Assembly (NCBI GenBank): GCA_018268855.1
Contig: JAFDVR010000017.1
Span: 682,001-746,000 of the forward strand
DNA length: 64,000 bases
Direction of reading: 5' to 3'
Source of the DNA: Acidobacteriota bacterium
GTDB lineage: Bacteria > Acidobacteriota > Terriglobia > Terriglobales > Acidobacteriaceae
Below are positions 16,504-23,998 of the stretch, piece after piece. Below the pieces are notes generated by a model that worked only from the letters and a program-made list of their open reading frames with translations, searched no databases and was not told where the DNA came from. Position numbers and translations under genes: made by a program. Numbering within the stretch: position 1 is the first letter of the stretch; each line of letters begins with the position of its first letter.

Positions 16504-16680
16504 CTATGCTGTTTTCGGCAGCCGCTGGAGGTACTCCTCAAGCGAGTTCGCACCGGCTAGCCCGAGCACTTTACCTAACGTCTCCTGATCTTCATGACCT
16601 TCCGCAAAATGGCGGCCATATCTCTGGCGAAGCTCGCCAACCGTAGTTTCCGGCGTGTAGTTGCTGTTCGTCGTATCCAT
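16504..16680 (-). CDS. Small acidic conserved-looking protein (58 residues)
   Basis: The start at 16680 gives MDTTNSNYTPETT; an in-frame ATG 15 bases earlier is less likely because GGAGGAACGG lies between the two. The sequence (VGELRQRYGRHFAEGHEDQETLGKVLGL, split by a short Ala-Gly turn, then SLEEYLQRLP) suggests two or three short helices. I know no function. It is downstream of nothing on its strand and is flanked by the redoxin terminator and the trxA terminator, so it is probably its own transcript. Confidence 0.6.
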   Translation of the reverse strand: MDTTNSNYTPETTVGELRQRYGRHFAEGHEDQETLGKVLGLAGANSLEEYLQRLPKTA

Positions 16681-16730
16681 GATCCGTTCCTCCACGTAGA
16701 AAGATGCCGTATGCGAAACCGGTGTTTTCT

Positions 16731-16765
16731 CTAAACAGATGGCCCGGCAATTAGCCAGGCCATCT
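16731..16765 (-). terminator. Terminator of trxA
   Basis: On the minus strand AGATGGCCTGGC-TAATT-GCCGGGCCATCT is followed by GTTTAG. It sits 22 bases past the trxA stop. Confidence 0.7.
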
Positions 16766-16786
16766 GCATCTTATGCAAACTTCGGC

Positions 16787-17119
16787 TTACCCGAGGATCT
16801 TGTTAATGGTCTCGTCGATGGTCGTCTTAGGAACATAGCCGACGATCTGATCGGCAACCTTGCCATCTTTGAAAATGAGCAGCGCGGGAATGCCACGGAT
16901 GCCGTACTTGCCCGGCGTCGCATTGTTGCGGTCCACATCCATTTTCATGACTTTGACCCGACCGTTATAGCTCTCGGCGACCTGGTCGACGATGGGAGCA
17001 AGCGCCCGGCAGGGACCGCACCAGCTCGCCCAGAAGTCTACGAGCACCGGCTGGTCACTCTTCAAAACGTCCTGCTCAAAGTTCGCGTCATTCACCTCGG
17101 TGACGAACTGTCCTGCCAT
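16787..17119 (-). CDS. trxA: Thioredoxin
   Basis: This is a classical 110-residue cytoplasmic thioredoxin that reduces protein disulfides with electrons from thioredoxin reductase. The active site WCGPC is at residues 33-37, with the cis-Pro in RGIPALLIFKDG (Pro78) and the buried Asp in VLVDFWASW. The ATG at 17119 has GAGAGGAGAATCACC upstream; the frame stays open for 87 more codons but that part is not thioredoxin-like. It is divergent from the HAD phosphatase. Confidence 0.97.
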   Translation of the reverse strand: MAGQFVTEVNDANFEQDVLKSDQPVLVDFWASWCGPCRALAPIVDQVAESYNGRVKVMKMDVDRNNATPGKYGIRGIPALLIFKDGKVADQIVGYVPKTTIDETINKILG

Positions 17120-17341
17120 GGTGATTCTCCTCTCGATATCCAAAACATCTGCTCGGCATGGCCGTGCGCAAGAGTTACTGTATCTGCGCGGCGGAATGCG
17201 GGTCAAAAGAATAGATGCGTTAGGTGCCGGAAAAGGTTCAAAGCCTAAGGATTCCAAAGTGCGCCGCTGTGGCCTTCTGCTTCCCTCACCTGCCGGAAAA
17301 CTGCAAGAATGGGGAGAATACGTTCCCAAGGAGAAAGCATT

Positions 17342-18112
17342 TTGGCCAGCAGTTCTTCGATTTCCACCTCTTCGATCCATACCTCGGCAAAAGGCAGCAT
17401 TCCGGACGAGGTGGTCCTCTCCACGCAGGAGTTTTATCAGGCCATATGGGAACAGGAACCGAAGGTCGCGGTCTTCGACTGTGACGGAACGCTATGGTCG
17501 CCCGATGCCGGCTCAGGATTTATGAAATGGACGATCGATACCGGCCTGCTCTCAAAAGAGGCAGCCGGACGCCTCACCGCGCGGCATCTCGAATACCACC
17601 AGGGCAAGGTAGACGAAGAGACGATCTGCGGCGAGATGGTAACGATCTACGAGGGCATCTCCGAAGAAGACCTGCGGGCCAGCGCACGGGCATATTTCAA
17701 TGAGCACATTGAGCCGCATCTGTTTCCGGAACTTGTCTCTGTAATGCAGGAGATGCAGGCTGCCGGCGTGGAGATATGGGCAGTATCCTCCACTAACGAC
17801 TGGATGATTGAAGAGGCATTGAAGGGCCTGGGAGTTGGGCGGGAGAAGATTCTGGCTGCCTGTGTGGAAGTCCTGCGGGGCAAAGCAACCGCAACGTTGC
17901 GAGACGTGCCTACTGGTCCGGCCAAGGCCGTATCGCTGCGACGCGTTGGCATTGACCGGCCCGATGTGGTTTTCGGCAACTCTGTGCATGATTTGGCGAT
18001 GATGGAGATGGCAAAACGAGCGTTTCCAATAAACCCATCAGAAGGATTGCAGAAGCTGGCAGTCGAAAAAGGCTGGCCAGTTTACTATCCGGCTGCCATC
18101 CGGCCTGCTTGA
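17342..18112 (+). CDS. HAD-superfamily phosphatase (phosphoserine-phosphatase-like)
   Basis: The protein has 256 residues starting at TTG 17342, chosen because AAGGAG lies eight bases upstream. HAD motif I is FDCDGTLW (Asp46, Asp48), motif II is AVSSTNDW (Ser149/150), a Lys follows, and motif IV is GNSVHDLAMM. A helical cap lies between motifs I and II, as in the HAD-IB group (SerB, histidinol-phosphatase-like). Substrate cannot be told from the sequence. It is followed after 16 bases by a MutT-type gene, with which it is likely co-transcribed. Confidence 0.82.
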   Translation: MASSSSISTSSIHTSAKGSIPDEVVLSTQEFYQAIWEQEPKVAVFDCDGTLWSPDAGSGFMKWTIDTGLLSKEAAGRLTARHLEYHQGKVDEETICGEMVTIYEGISEEDLRASARAYFNEHIEPHLFPELVSVMQEMQAAGVEIWAVSSTNDWMIEEALKGLGVGREKILAACVEVLRGKATATLRDVPTGPAKAVSLRRVGIDRPDVVFGNSVHDLAMMEMAKRAFPINPSEGLQKLAVEKGWPVYYPAAIRPA

Positions 18113-18128
18113 GGCTTTTGATGCCGTT

Positions 18129-18617
18129 ATGGCGTCTAAACTTAAGCATAGTGTGAAGAACTCAATCCCAAAGCTGGACCAGCCCCAACGCAAGCGCGGA
18201 GACGTTCGCCTGGTGGCTGCGGCGCTGATTCTGCGGCACAATCCGGAGGGAAGTGAGGAAGTGCTTGTCTGCCAGCGCAGGGCCGACCAGGCCATGGCAC
18301 TCAAGTGGGAGTTTCCCGGTGGAAAGATAGAGGCCGGCGAGACTGCGGAAGAAGCTCTGAAACGCGAGTTGAACGAGGAACTCGGTATCCACGCGACGAT
18401 TGAAAAACCACTGGTACGAATACGGCATAACTACCGTAACGGCGGCGCTGTTGATTTGCAGTTCTTCACTGTGCGGGAGTTTGGCGGCGAATTGGAGAAC
18501 CGGATCTTCAAAGAGATGCGATGGAGTGGATTTGAGGACCTCCCGCAGTTTGATTTTCTGGCAGCCGATCTTGGGTTAATACGAGATTTGGCCGCGGGAA
18601 AGATTTCAGTTTCCTAG
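18129..18617 (+). CDS. Nudix hydrolase, MutT type (8-oxo-dGTP diphosphatase)
   Basis: The 162-residue protein carries the Nudix box from Gly65 to Gly86 (GKIEAGE, then RELNEELG with catalytic Glu80, Glu83 and Glu84). The surrounding blocks, CQRRADQAMALKWEFPGGK and FTVREFGGE, resemble MutT, which removes 8-oxo-dGTP from the nucleotide pool. A 27-residue basic N-terminal extension is unusual. It ends directly against the stop of the convergent transporter gene at 18618. Confidence 0.88.
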   Translation: MASKLKHSVKNSIPKLDQPQRKRGDVRLVAAALILRHNPEGSEEVLVCQRRADQAMALKWEFPGGKIEAGETAEEALKRELNEELGIHATIEKPLVRIRHNYRNGGAVDLQFFTVREFGGELENRIFKEMRWSGFEDLPQFDFLAADLGLIRDLAAGKISVS

Positions 18618-19880
18618 TTACTTAATCCACGACGCAATCGCCTGCCACACCAGCACAAAGGACAAACCCGTCACGATAATGGCTGTCGCCCACGCGATAA
18701 TGTTGAACCATACATTATTGGTGTATTTGCCCATCAGTTCTTTGCGGTTGACGAGTTTCAGCATGAAGTACATCACGATGGGCAGCAGAAGACCATTAAG
18801 TACCTGGGAAAGAATTGCCACAGGCACCATGGGAAAGTTCGGAATAAGGACAACGGCAGCGCCAGCAACCAGCAGCAGCGTATAGAACCAGTAAAAGAAT
18901 GGCGCATGATTCCAGTGCTTATCGAGGCCACTCTCAAAACCGAGACCTTCGCAAACGGTATATGCCGTAGAGAGCGGAAGAATACTGGCGGCGAAAAGAG
19001 ATGCATTGAATAGTCCAGCTGCAAAGAGAATAAACGCGTAATCGCCAGCGATTGGCCGCATGGCTTCAGCGGCATCAGCGGGAATGTTGATCTCGCGCAT
19101 GCCGTGCGTATAAAGCGTGGCTGCGCACACCACTACGATGAACCACGCAACGATATCCGTGAAGAAGGAGCCGATGATCACATCAAGACGCGAAGCCTTG
19201 AACTGCCGCACCGTCACCCCCTTTTCCACGATGGAGGACTGCAGGTAAAACTGCATCCAGGGTGTGATCGTCGTGCCGATGATGCCAACAGTCATGTAGA
19301 GATAATCGCGATTGCGCCATGCCGAACGTGGCGGGAGTTTCAGCGTCTCAACCATTGCGGTGTGCCAGTCAGGACGGCCCAGCACGCCGGCGACGATATA
19401 CGTCAGATAAATCACCGACGCGAAGAGAAAAATTTTTTCGACACTCTTGTAATCGCCTTTTACGATGATGAGCCATACAAGCGCAGCGCAGATCGGAACA
19501 CTGAAATATTTGCTGATATGGAAGAGCTGCATCGACCCGGCAATACCTGCGAACTCCGTAACAACATTGCCGAAGTTGACGATAACCAATAACGCCATCA
19601 CAACAAACGTGAGGCGCAGTCCAAACTCTTCCCGGATAAGGTCCGACAGCCCCTTACCCGTCACTGCTCCCATACGTGCACACATCTCCTGCACCACAAT
19701 GAGCGCAATAGTGATGGGGACCATCGTCCACAGGAGCGTATAGCCGAACTGCGCGCCTGCCTGCGAGTAGGTAAGGATACCGCCCGCATCGTTGTCGACA
19801 TTGGCCGTGATGAAGCCCGGACCAAGTGCCGCCAGGATGAGCATAAGGCTGGTTCGCCAGCGCTTGAGATTGCGGTTCAC
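18618..19880 (-). CDS. Nramp-family divalent cation transporter, variant metal-site (possibly Mg2+)
   Basis: The 420-residue protein has 11 likely membrane helices with the Nramp/SLC11 layout. In helix 1 the canonical metal motif DPGN is replaced by DNDA (Asp29-Asn30-Asp31-Ala32, followed by GG). In helix 6 the usual M-P-H is T-P-W (Thr206-Pro207-Trp208), so the metal-coordinating Met is absent. Canonical Nramps select Mn2+/Fe2+ using that Met; the related NRMT group carries Mg2+ and departs at these sites. The first gene of its operon is a soluble MgtE-type Mg2+ sensor, which supports Mg2+ as substrate. The start overlaps the upstream glycosyltransferase stop by 4 bases. Confidence 0.88.
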   Translation of the reverse strand: MNRNLKRWRTSLMLILAALGPGFITANVDNDAGGILTYSQAGAQFGYTLLWTMVPITIALIVVQEMCARMGAVTGKGLSDLIREEFGLRLTFVVMALLVIVNFGNVVTEFAGIAGSMQLFHISKYFSVPICAALVWLIIVKGDYKSVEKIFLFASVIYLTYIVAGVLGRPDWHTAMVETLKLPPRSAWRNRDYLYMTVGIIGTTITPWMQFYLQSSIVEKGVTVRQFKASRLDVIIGSFFTDIVAWFIVVVCAATLYTHGMREINIPADAAEAMRPIAGDYAFILFAAGLFNASLFAASILPLSTAYTVCEGLGFESGLDKHWNHAPFFYWFYTLLLVAGAAVVLIPNFPMVPVAILSQVLNGLLLPIVMYFMLKLVNRKELMGKYTNNVWFNIIAWATAIIVTGLSFVLVWQAIASWIK

Positions 19881-20926
19881 GCGGCGCTCCCCTCATTACG
19901 AATCTGTTGCAGTTTTTCGAGAATGCGGCGCACCTGGGTGTCGTTATCGTAGCCGGAGGTGACAGCGCGGCGATGACCTGCGGCAGCAATGCGCGCGCGC
20001 GCAGGTTCATCGTGGAGATAGCGTGCGATCTTGTCGCGAAGCTCATCGTAACCGGTAAAGAAAACAGCCTCTTCGTCTTCTACGAAGCGGTCCATGTGGC
20101 CTTGCGTCCGTTCGGCGAGAAGAAAGCCCCCACAGGCGGCGATCTCAAAACTCTTATGAACAAACTCGTCGCGATTGGAGTGGGTAAGAAAACTGACGTT
20201 GATCTTTGAGCGCCAGATAGCTTCGCGATACTGCTGTTGATAGAGTTCGCCCTCGCGATAAAGCGAGGTGAATGCCTCTAAGTTCAGAGCGCGTCTCCAT
20301 TGGTTCGGGTTCCCGGAAATAATCACTGGGAACCCTTCCTCTTTGGCAAGCCAAGTAAGAATTTCTGCGCGATTGTCATACGGTGTGCCGAGAAACGACA
20401 CGCCCCGGTTACGGTCCTTGTCGCTCCAGCCTTCCGGTGGAGCAAAATGGATGGTCGGCTCATACGCCGTCTGGATTTTCAGCGCATGTCGCGCACCCGC
20501 ATCAAGGTAGTCGCGTACGTTTGCATCGCGTTGCGTGATGTGCAGATCGTAAAGTGGAATGTCCTTTGCATAAAGACGCCAGCCAGGATCGCGTCGCGGA
20601 CCGAAAAAGTTGTCGATCATATAGCTGGCCGTGAGAATGCCGCGCTCGCGCAACGCATCGAGTGTCGATGGACGCATCCACAACTGCTTGTCGGCCCACA
20701 TCACATCGGGTTTGCACTCTTCAGCCATACGCAGCACATCGCGGTTATAGCGCGAAACATTTGGCCCAATGCTGGCGCGGAACTCGATCTTACGCAGGAA
20801 CGGATGTTTGGTGATGTAGTTGTCCGCATCCAGCGTGACCACGTCTGCGCCGATGCGCCGCAATGCACGCAAACGGTATTCCGAAGAATTGTTCGGCGAT
20901 AACGGTGCGACGTAGAGAATCTTCAT
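19877..20926 (-). CDS. CgeB-like glycosyltransferase
   Basis: The 349-residue soluble protein has a GT-B-type fold. The N-terminal half has YVAPLSPNNSSEYRLRALRRIG and a stretch ending TASYMIDNFFGPRRDPGW (nucleotide-sugar or acceptor domain). The C-terminal half has VSFLGTPYDNRAEIL and FEIAACGGFLLAE, the Glyco_trans_1_2 (PF13524) signature seen in CgeB and maturation-spore glycosyltransferases. Substrates are unknown. It lies between the MgtE-like sensor (6-base gap) and the transporter (4-base overlap), so it is co-expressed with both, which has no obvious explanation. Confidence 0.8.
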   Translation of the reverse strand: MKILYVAPLSPNNSSEYRLRALRRIGADVVTLDADNYITKHPFLRKIEFRASIGPNVSRYNRDVLRMAEECKPDVMWADKQLWMRPSTLDALRERGILTASYMIDNFFGPRRDPGWRLYAKDIPLYDLHITQRDANVRDYLDAGARHALKIQTAYEPTIHFAPPEGWSDKDRNRGVSFLGTPYDNRAEILTWLAKEEGFPVIISGNPNQWRRALNLEAFTSLYREGELYQQQYREAIWRSKINVSFLTHSNRDEFVHKSFEIAACGGFLLAERTQGHMDRFVEDEEAVFFTGYDELRDKIARYLHDEPARARIAAAGHRRAVTSGYDNDTQVRRILEKLQQIRNEGSAA

Positions 20927-20932
20927 CAGCGC

Positions 20933-22204
20933 CTACTTCTCCGCCCGCAAAAGCGCGATGACCTGCTCCGCGTAGATAACGCCCGCGAGTTTCTGTTCCT
21001 CTTCAAGAACGGGCAGAGAACGTAGGTTGTACTTATCAAAGAGTTCGGCAACTTGTTTGCCGCTGGCGTTGAGCGGACAAGCGACGTTGCGCGTGTCTGC
21101 GATCTCGATGAGTGGTGTGTCTTTGAAAGCCAGCAACAGCCTCGCTACTGGAACAATGCCTTTGAGATGCTCCTCCGCATCGACGAGGTAAATCTCGGAG
21201 ATGGTCTCCGTATCGCCTTCAAAATCGCGCAGAGCAACAATAGCATCGCGCACAACGCCATGAGCAGGCGCGTGTACGTAATCCGTCGTCATGCGGCCAG
21301 CAGCCCAATCGCCTGGAAATTCGAGGAGTTCTTCTACCTCCTGGCGTTCCTCGGGCTCCATCTCTTCCAGGATGGCTTCGCTGCGCTCCTCAGAAAGTTC
21401 GGAGAGGAGATCGGCAGCAGCGCCCGGATCCATCTCTTCCACAATGTCGGCTGCGCGGCCAGAGTCGAGGCTTTCGATAAGCTGCTTTTGCAACTTTGGC
21501 TCCACCTCTTCGAGTGCCTCTGCAGCCAGCTCTTCATCGAGCGAGGTAAAGACAGCATCGCGTTCGGCAGGTGCCAGATCTTCAAGAATGTCCGCAATAT
21601 CGGACGGGTGCATGTGCGCGAGACGGTTCTGCTCTATCTTGAGGCGGACACGCCGTGACGGATCGCGATCGATCAGGTCCACAAATTCCCACGGAATGAC
21701 ACGTGGCTGTGCCTGATGGGCGACAGCGCTTACCACCGGCCGCGGAAGTCCTTTCAGGAGCCGGCGCATGGCTCCGCGCAGGCCGACTTCCACCTCTGCG
21801 ATACGCAGCGTGGATTCGCCTTCGGCGGTGCATTCCCAAACCAGATCGACATCATTGACGCGGACGACTTTGTGCCCGTGCACATCGATAATCTGCTGAT
21901 CGAGAAGGTCCTTCTCCAAAAAAACTACGTCTGGCGGGAGTTCAATCTTCAGCGGCGAGACGCCTTCTCGCAGACACAGCTCCTGCTCGCTCACACGGGC
22001 AAATTCTTTGACGGGGACCACCAAAAGGTGCTTAACATGCACAGAATTCGGTGATTCCAGCGCAATATGAGAAACAAAAGAGCCTGTTTCCGCCGGATGA
22101 ATGATGAGTTCCTTTACCCGGCCTACCGTAGCTCCACGAGCATCGGCGACCATACGGTTCATCAGTGCGGAAAGAGAGGTATGCAATGGGAGAAGATGGT
22201 TCAC
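20933..22204 (-). CDS. Soluble PRC-barrel / MgtE-N / CBS protein (Mg2+ sensor-like, no membrane domain)
   Basis: The 423-residue protein has three parts. A PRC-barrel-like N-terminus lies at about residues 15-135 (DARGATVGRVKELIIHP). An MgtE N-domain at about 190-300 is superhelical with repeats LAPAERDAVFTSLDEELAAEALEEV and EEMDPGAAADLLSELSEERSEAILEEM. A pair of CBS domains at about 305-420 ends in LRSLPVLEEEQKLAGVIY. In MgtE these cytosolic domains bind Mg2+ and gate the channel. Here the membrane channel domain is absent. The start is GTG at 22204. It is the first gene of the minus-strand operon ending in the variant Nramp transporter. Confidence 0.85.
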   Translation of the reverse strand: MNHLLPLHTSLSALMNRMVADARGATVGRVKELIIHPAETGSFVSHIALESPNSVHVKHLLVVPVKEFARVSEQELCLREGVSPLKIELPPDVVFLEKDLLDQQIIDVHGHKVVRVNDVDLVWECTAEGESTLRIAEVEVGLRGAMRRLLKGLPRPVVSAVAHQAQPRVIPWEFVDLIDRDPSRRVRLKIEQNRLAHMHPSDIADILEDLAPAERDAVFTSLDEELAAEALEEVEPKLQKQLIESLDSGRAADIVEEMDPGAAADLLSELSEERSEAILEEMEPEERQEVEELLEFPGDWAAGRMTTDYVHAPAHGVVRDAIVALRDFEGDTETISEIYLVDAEEHLKGIVPVARLLLAFKDTPLIEIADTRNVACPLNASGKQVAELFDKYNLRSLPVLEEEQKLAGVIYAEQVIALLRAEK

Positions 22205-22360
22205 CAGTTGTCATCGCCTCCCTTACTTCCGAGTCTATCGTTGCTCTGCGGTAATGGCGAAGCGGAGACGGCTTTCTTGACTTTGGACACGCTGGTTGGA
22301 GAGACTGCGAATAACCACCATCGATTTCGCCGCATCCCACTTCTGGAAAGGTTTACAGGT

Positions 22361-22804
22361 TTGCCGGATTCCACCAAAAGCCGCGTAACGCTCACGCTGC
22401 CCTCTACGTTGGAGAGTGTCAGCCGCGCTGAGCAGGAGGCCGAGATGTTTGCTCAACGCGCGGGTTTTAGTGAAGATGAGATCGGCAATATCGCGATGGC
22501 AGTGCGCGAATGCACGGTAAATGCCGTATTGCACGGCAACGCGTACAGTCCTGACAAGCAGGTGCAGTTCTCCCTGGAGATGGCCGGGTCGGAGATGCGG
22601 GTCGCCATTGCGGACCAGGGCGCAGGATTTGATCCCGACAGTCTGCCCGATCCGCTGGCGCCGGAAAACATTATGCGCGGGAGCGGTCGCGGCATCTTTC
22701 TTACACGCGCCTTCATGGATGAAGTACACTTCCGCAGACTGGATCCTGGGACGGAAATCACGCTCATAAAACGGCTTTCTGAAACTTCCGGACCGATTTC
22801 CTGA
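22361..22804 (+). CDS. RsbW/SpoIIAB-like anti-sigma factor kinase
   Basis: The protein has 147 residues. The start is TTG at 22361, with GGAAAGG nine bases upstream; the open frame reaches back to 22067 but that part overlaps the mgtE-like gene. It is a HATPase_c_2 domain with the N-box ECTVNAVLHGNA, the G1 box DQGAGFDPD and a G2 box GSGRGIFLTRAFMD. These proteins bind a sigma factor and phosphorylate the antagonist. The antagonist gene lies 77 bases downstream, making a partner-switch pair. No sigma factor gene is present here. Confidence 0.85.
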   Translation: MPDSTKSRVTLTLPSTLESVSRAEQEAEMFAQRAGFSEDEIGNIAMAVRECTVNAVLHGNAYSPDKQVQFSLEMAGSEMRVAIADQGAGFDPDSLPDPLAPENIMRGSGRGIFLTRAFMDEVHFRRLDPGTEITLIKRLSETSGPIS

Positions 22805-22881
22805 GCAATTTGCATCAGATTTAGACTTCTCTGATTCGTATCGCATACACTCAAACCAAGTAACTTGAGGAGGACACCCAA

Positions 22882-23229
22882 GTGAGCATGAAGGTCAATA
22901 CGCGGCAGGTAGATGGCGTCACGATTCTGGACCTGAGCGGCCGTATCACGCTCGGTGAAGGCAGCGTCACACTGCGCGACACGATCCGCGACCTCATCAG
23001 CAAAGGCCAGAAAAAGATTTTGCTGAACCTGGCGGAGATTTCGTACCTGGACAGTTCGGGCCTGGGCGAACTGGTAACGGCTTACACCACCACCAAGAAC
23101 GCCGGTGGCGAGATGAAGCTGCTGAACCTGACCAAGAAGGTGCAGGACCTGCTCCAGATCACCAAACTCTACACCGTCTTTGATGTGAAAGACGATGAGA
23201 CGAGCGCAGTATCGTCGTTCTCCAACTAA
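22882..23229 (+). CDS. Anti-sigma factor antagonist (STAS, RsbV/SpoIIAA-like)
   Basis: The 115-residue STAS protein has the phospho-site LDSSGLGEL with Ser58/Ser59, the position used by SpoIIAA. GTG 22882 has AGGAGG eight bases upstream; ATG 22888 also fits. It probably works with the upstream kinase: unphosphorylated STAS frees the sigma factor and phosphorylation releases the kinase. A terminator follows directly. Confidence 0.92.
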   Translation: MSMKVNTRQVDGVTILDLSGRITLGEGSVTLRDTIRDLISKGQKKILLNLAEISYLDSSGLGELVTAYTTTKNAGGEMKLLNLTKKVQDLLQITKLYTVFDVKDDETSAVSSFSN

Positions 23230-23247
23230 GCTTTCTTCAACCATATG

Positions 23248-23280
23248 AAAAGGCCGCGATTGCTCGCGGCCTTTTCTGTT
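23248..23280 (+). terminator. Rho-independent terminator after the STAS gene
   Basis: AAAAGGCCGCG-ATTGCT-CGCGGCCTTTTCTGTTT is a strong GC stem with a T-rich tail, and may also work on the opposite strand. Confidence 0.9.
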
Positions 23281-23341
23281 TGCAGAAGCCTTAGTGGAAA
23301 GTCTTAGTCTTCACCTATAGATCCCACTAAGACTTCGATTT

Positions 23342-23923
23342 CTACTTGTTGAAATCCACCGTCGGCGCAGTCTTCGCAGCAGGATCGGCCTGATAGTAGC
23401 CGGTCTTCGGATGGAAGCCTGCCATGTTGGCCCAGAGACTGTTTGGGAACTGACCGATGAAGGTGTTGTAGTCCTGAATGGACGCGTTGTAGTTGCGGCG
23501 CGCCACAGCGATGCGGTTCTCCGTGCCGGAGAGTTCATCTTCCAGCCGGAGGAACTGCTGGTTGCTCTTCAGGTCAGGATAGTTCTCCTGCATGCGCAGC
23601 AGAGGAAGCAGCGCGACCGAGAGACGATCGTTTGCCGCCAGCTTTTCGTTCGGCGTCTGCGCCGTCATCAATCCGGCGCGTGCGTTGGCGATAGCGGTAA
23701 AGACAGCCAGTTCCTGCTTGGCATAGCCCTTTACCGTTGCCACTAGGTTTGGAATCAGATCCGCGCGCCGTTGCAGGTTGACATCGATCTCTGAGAACGA
23801 TGACTGCACCTGCTGTTCTTTGGCCACCATCTGGTTCTTTGCCGAGACGTAACTGCCACCCACTGCGAGTGCGCCCAGCAGAATCACCGCAATCAAACCG
23901 AGTGCGATCCAGGTTCCCTTCAT
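23342..23923 (-). CDS. lemA: LemA family protein
   Basis: The 193-residue protein starts at ATG 23923 (MKGTWIALGL); a longer frame to 23968 adds nothing of the fold. One N-terminal membrane helix (about residues 4-24) is followed by the LemA four-helix bundle with VQSSFSEIDVNLQRRADLIPNLVATVKGYA, and SQ/Y-rich segments to FPNSLWANM. The molecular role of LemA is unknown. It follows the TPM-domain gene on the same strand with a 75-base gap, a common pairing in bacteria. Confidence 0.95.
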   Translation of the reverse strand: MKGTWIALGLIAVILLGALAVGGSYVSAKNQMVAKEQQVQSSFSEIDVNLQRRADLIPNLVATVKGYAKQELAVFTAIANARAGLMTAQTPNEKLAANDRLSVALLPLLRMQENYPDLKSNQQFLRLEDELSGTENRIAVARRNYNASIQDYNTFIGQFPNSLWANMAGFHPKTGYYQADPAAKTAPTVDFNK

Positions 23924-23998
23924 ACTCTTCCGCCTTTCGTTACTGCCTTCAATCACTCTTTGTGCCACGTTTGTGATTCTCCTTATAAACCTTTGGGA

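Noticed and set aside
16787..17380. Thioredoxin with an 87-residue N-terminal extension.
   Set aside because: The ATG at 17119 has a good Shine-Dalgarno and gives a full normal thioredoxin; the extension is Arg/Pro/Ser-rich noise.
22205..22360. Mg2+ riboswitch (M-box or mgtE leader type) before the sensor gene.
   Set aside because: The 156-base gap is short, and I could not find the conserved M-box helices or a terminator on the minus strand.
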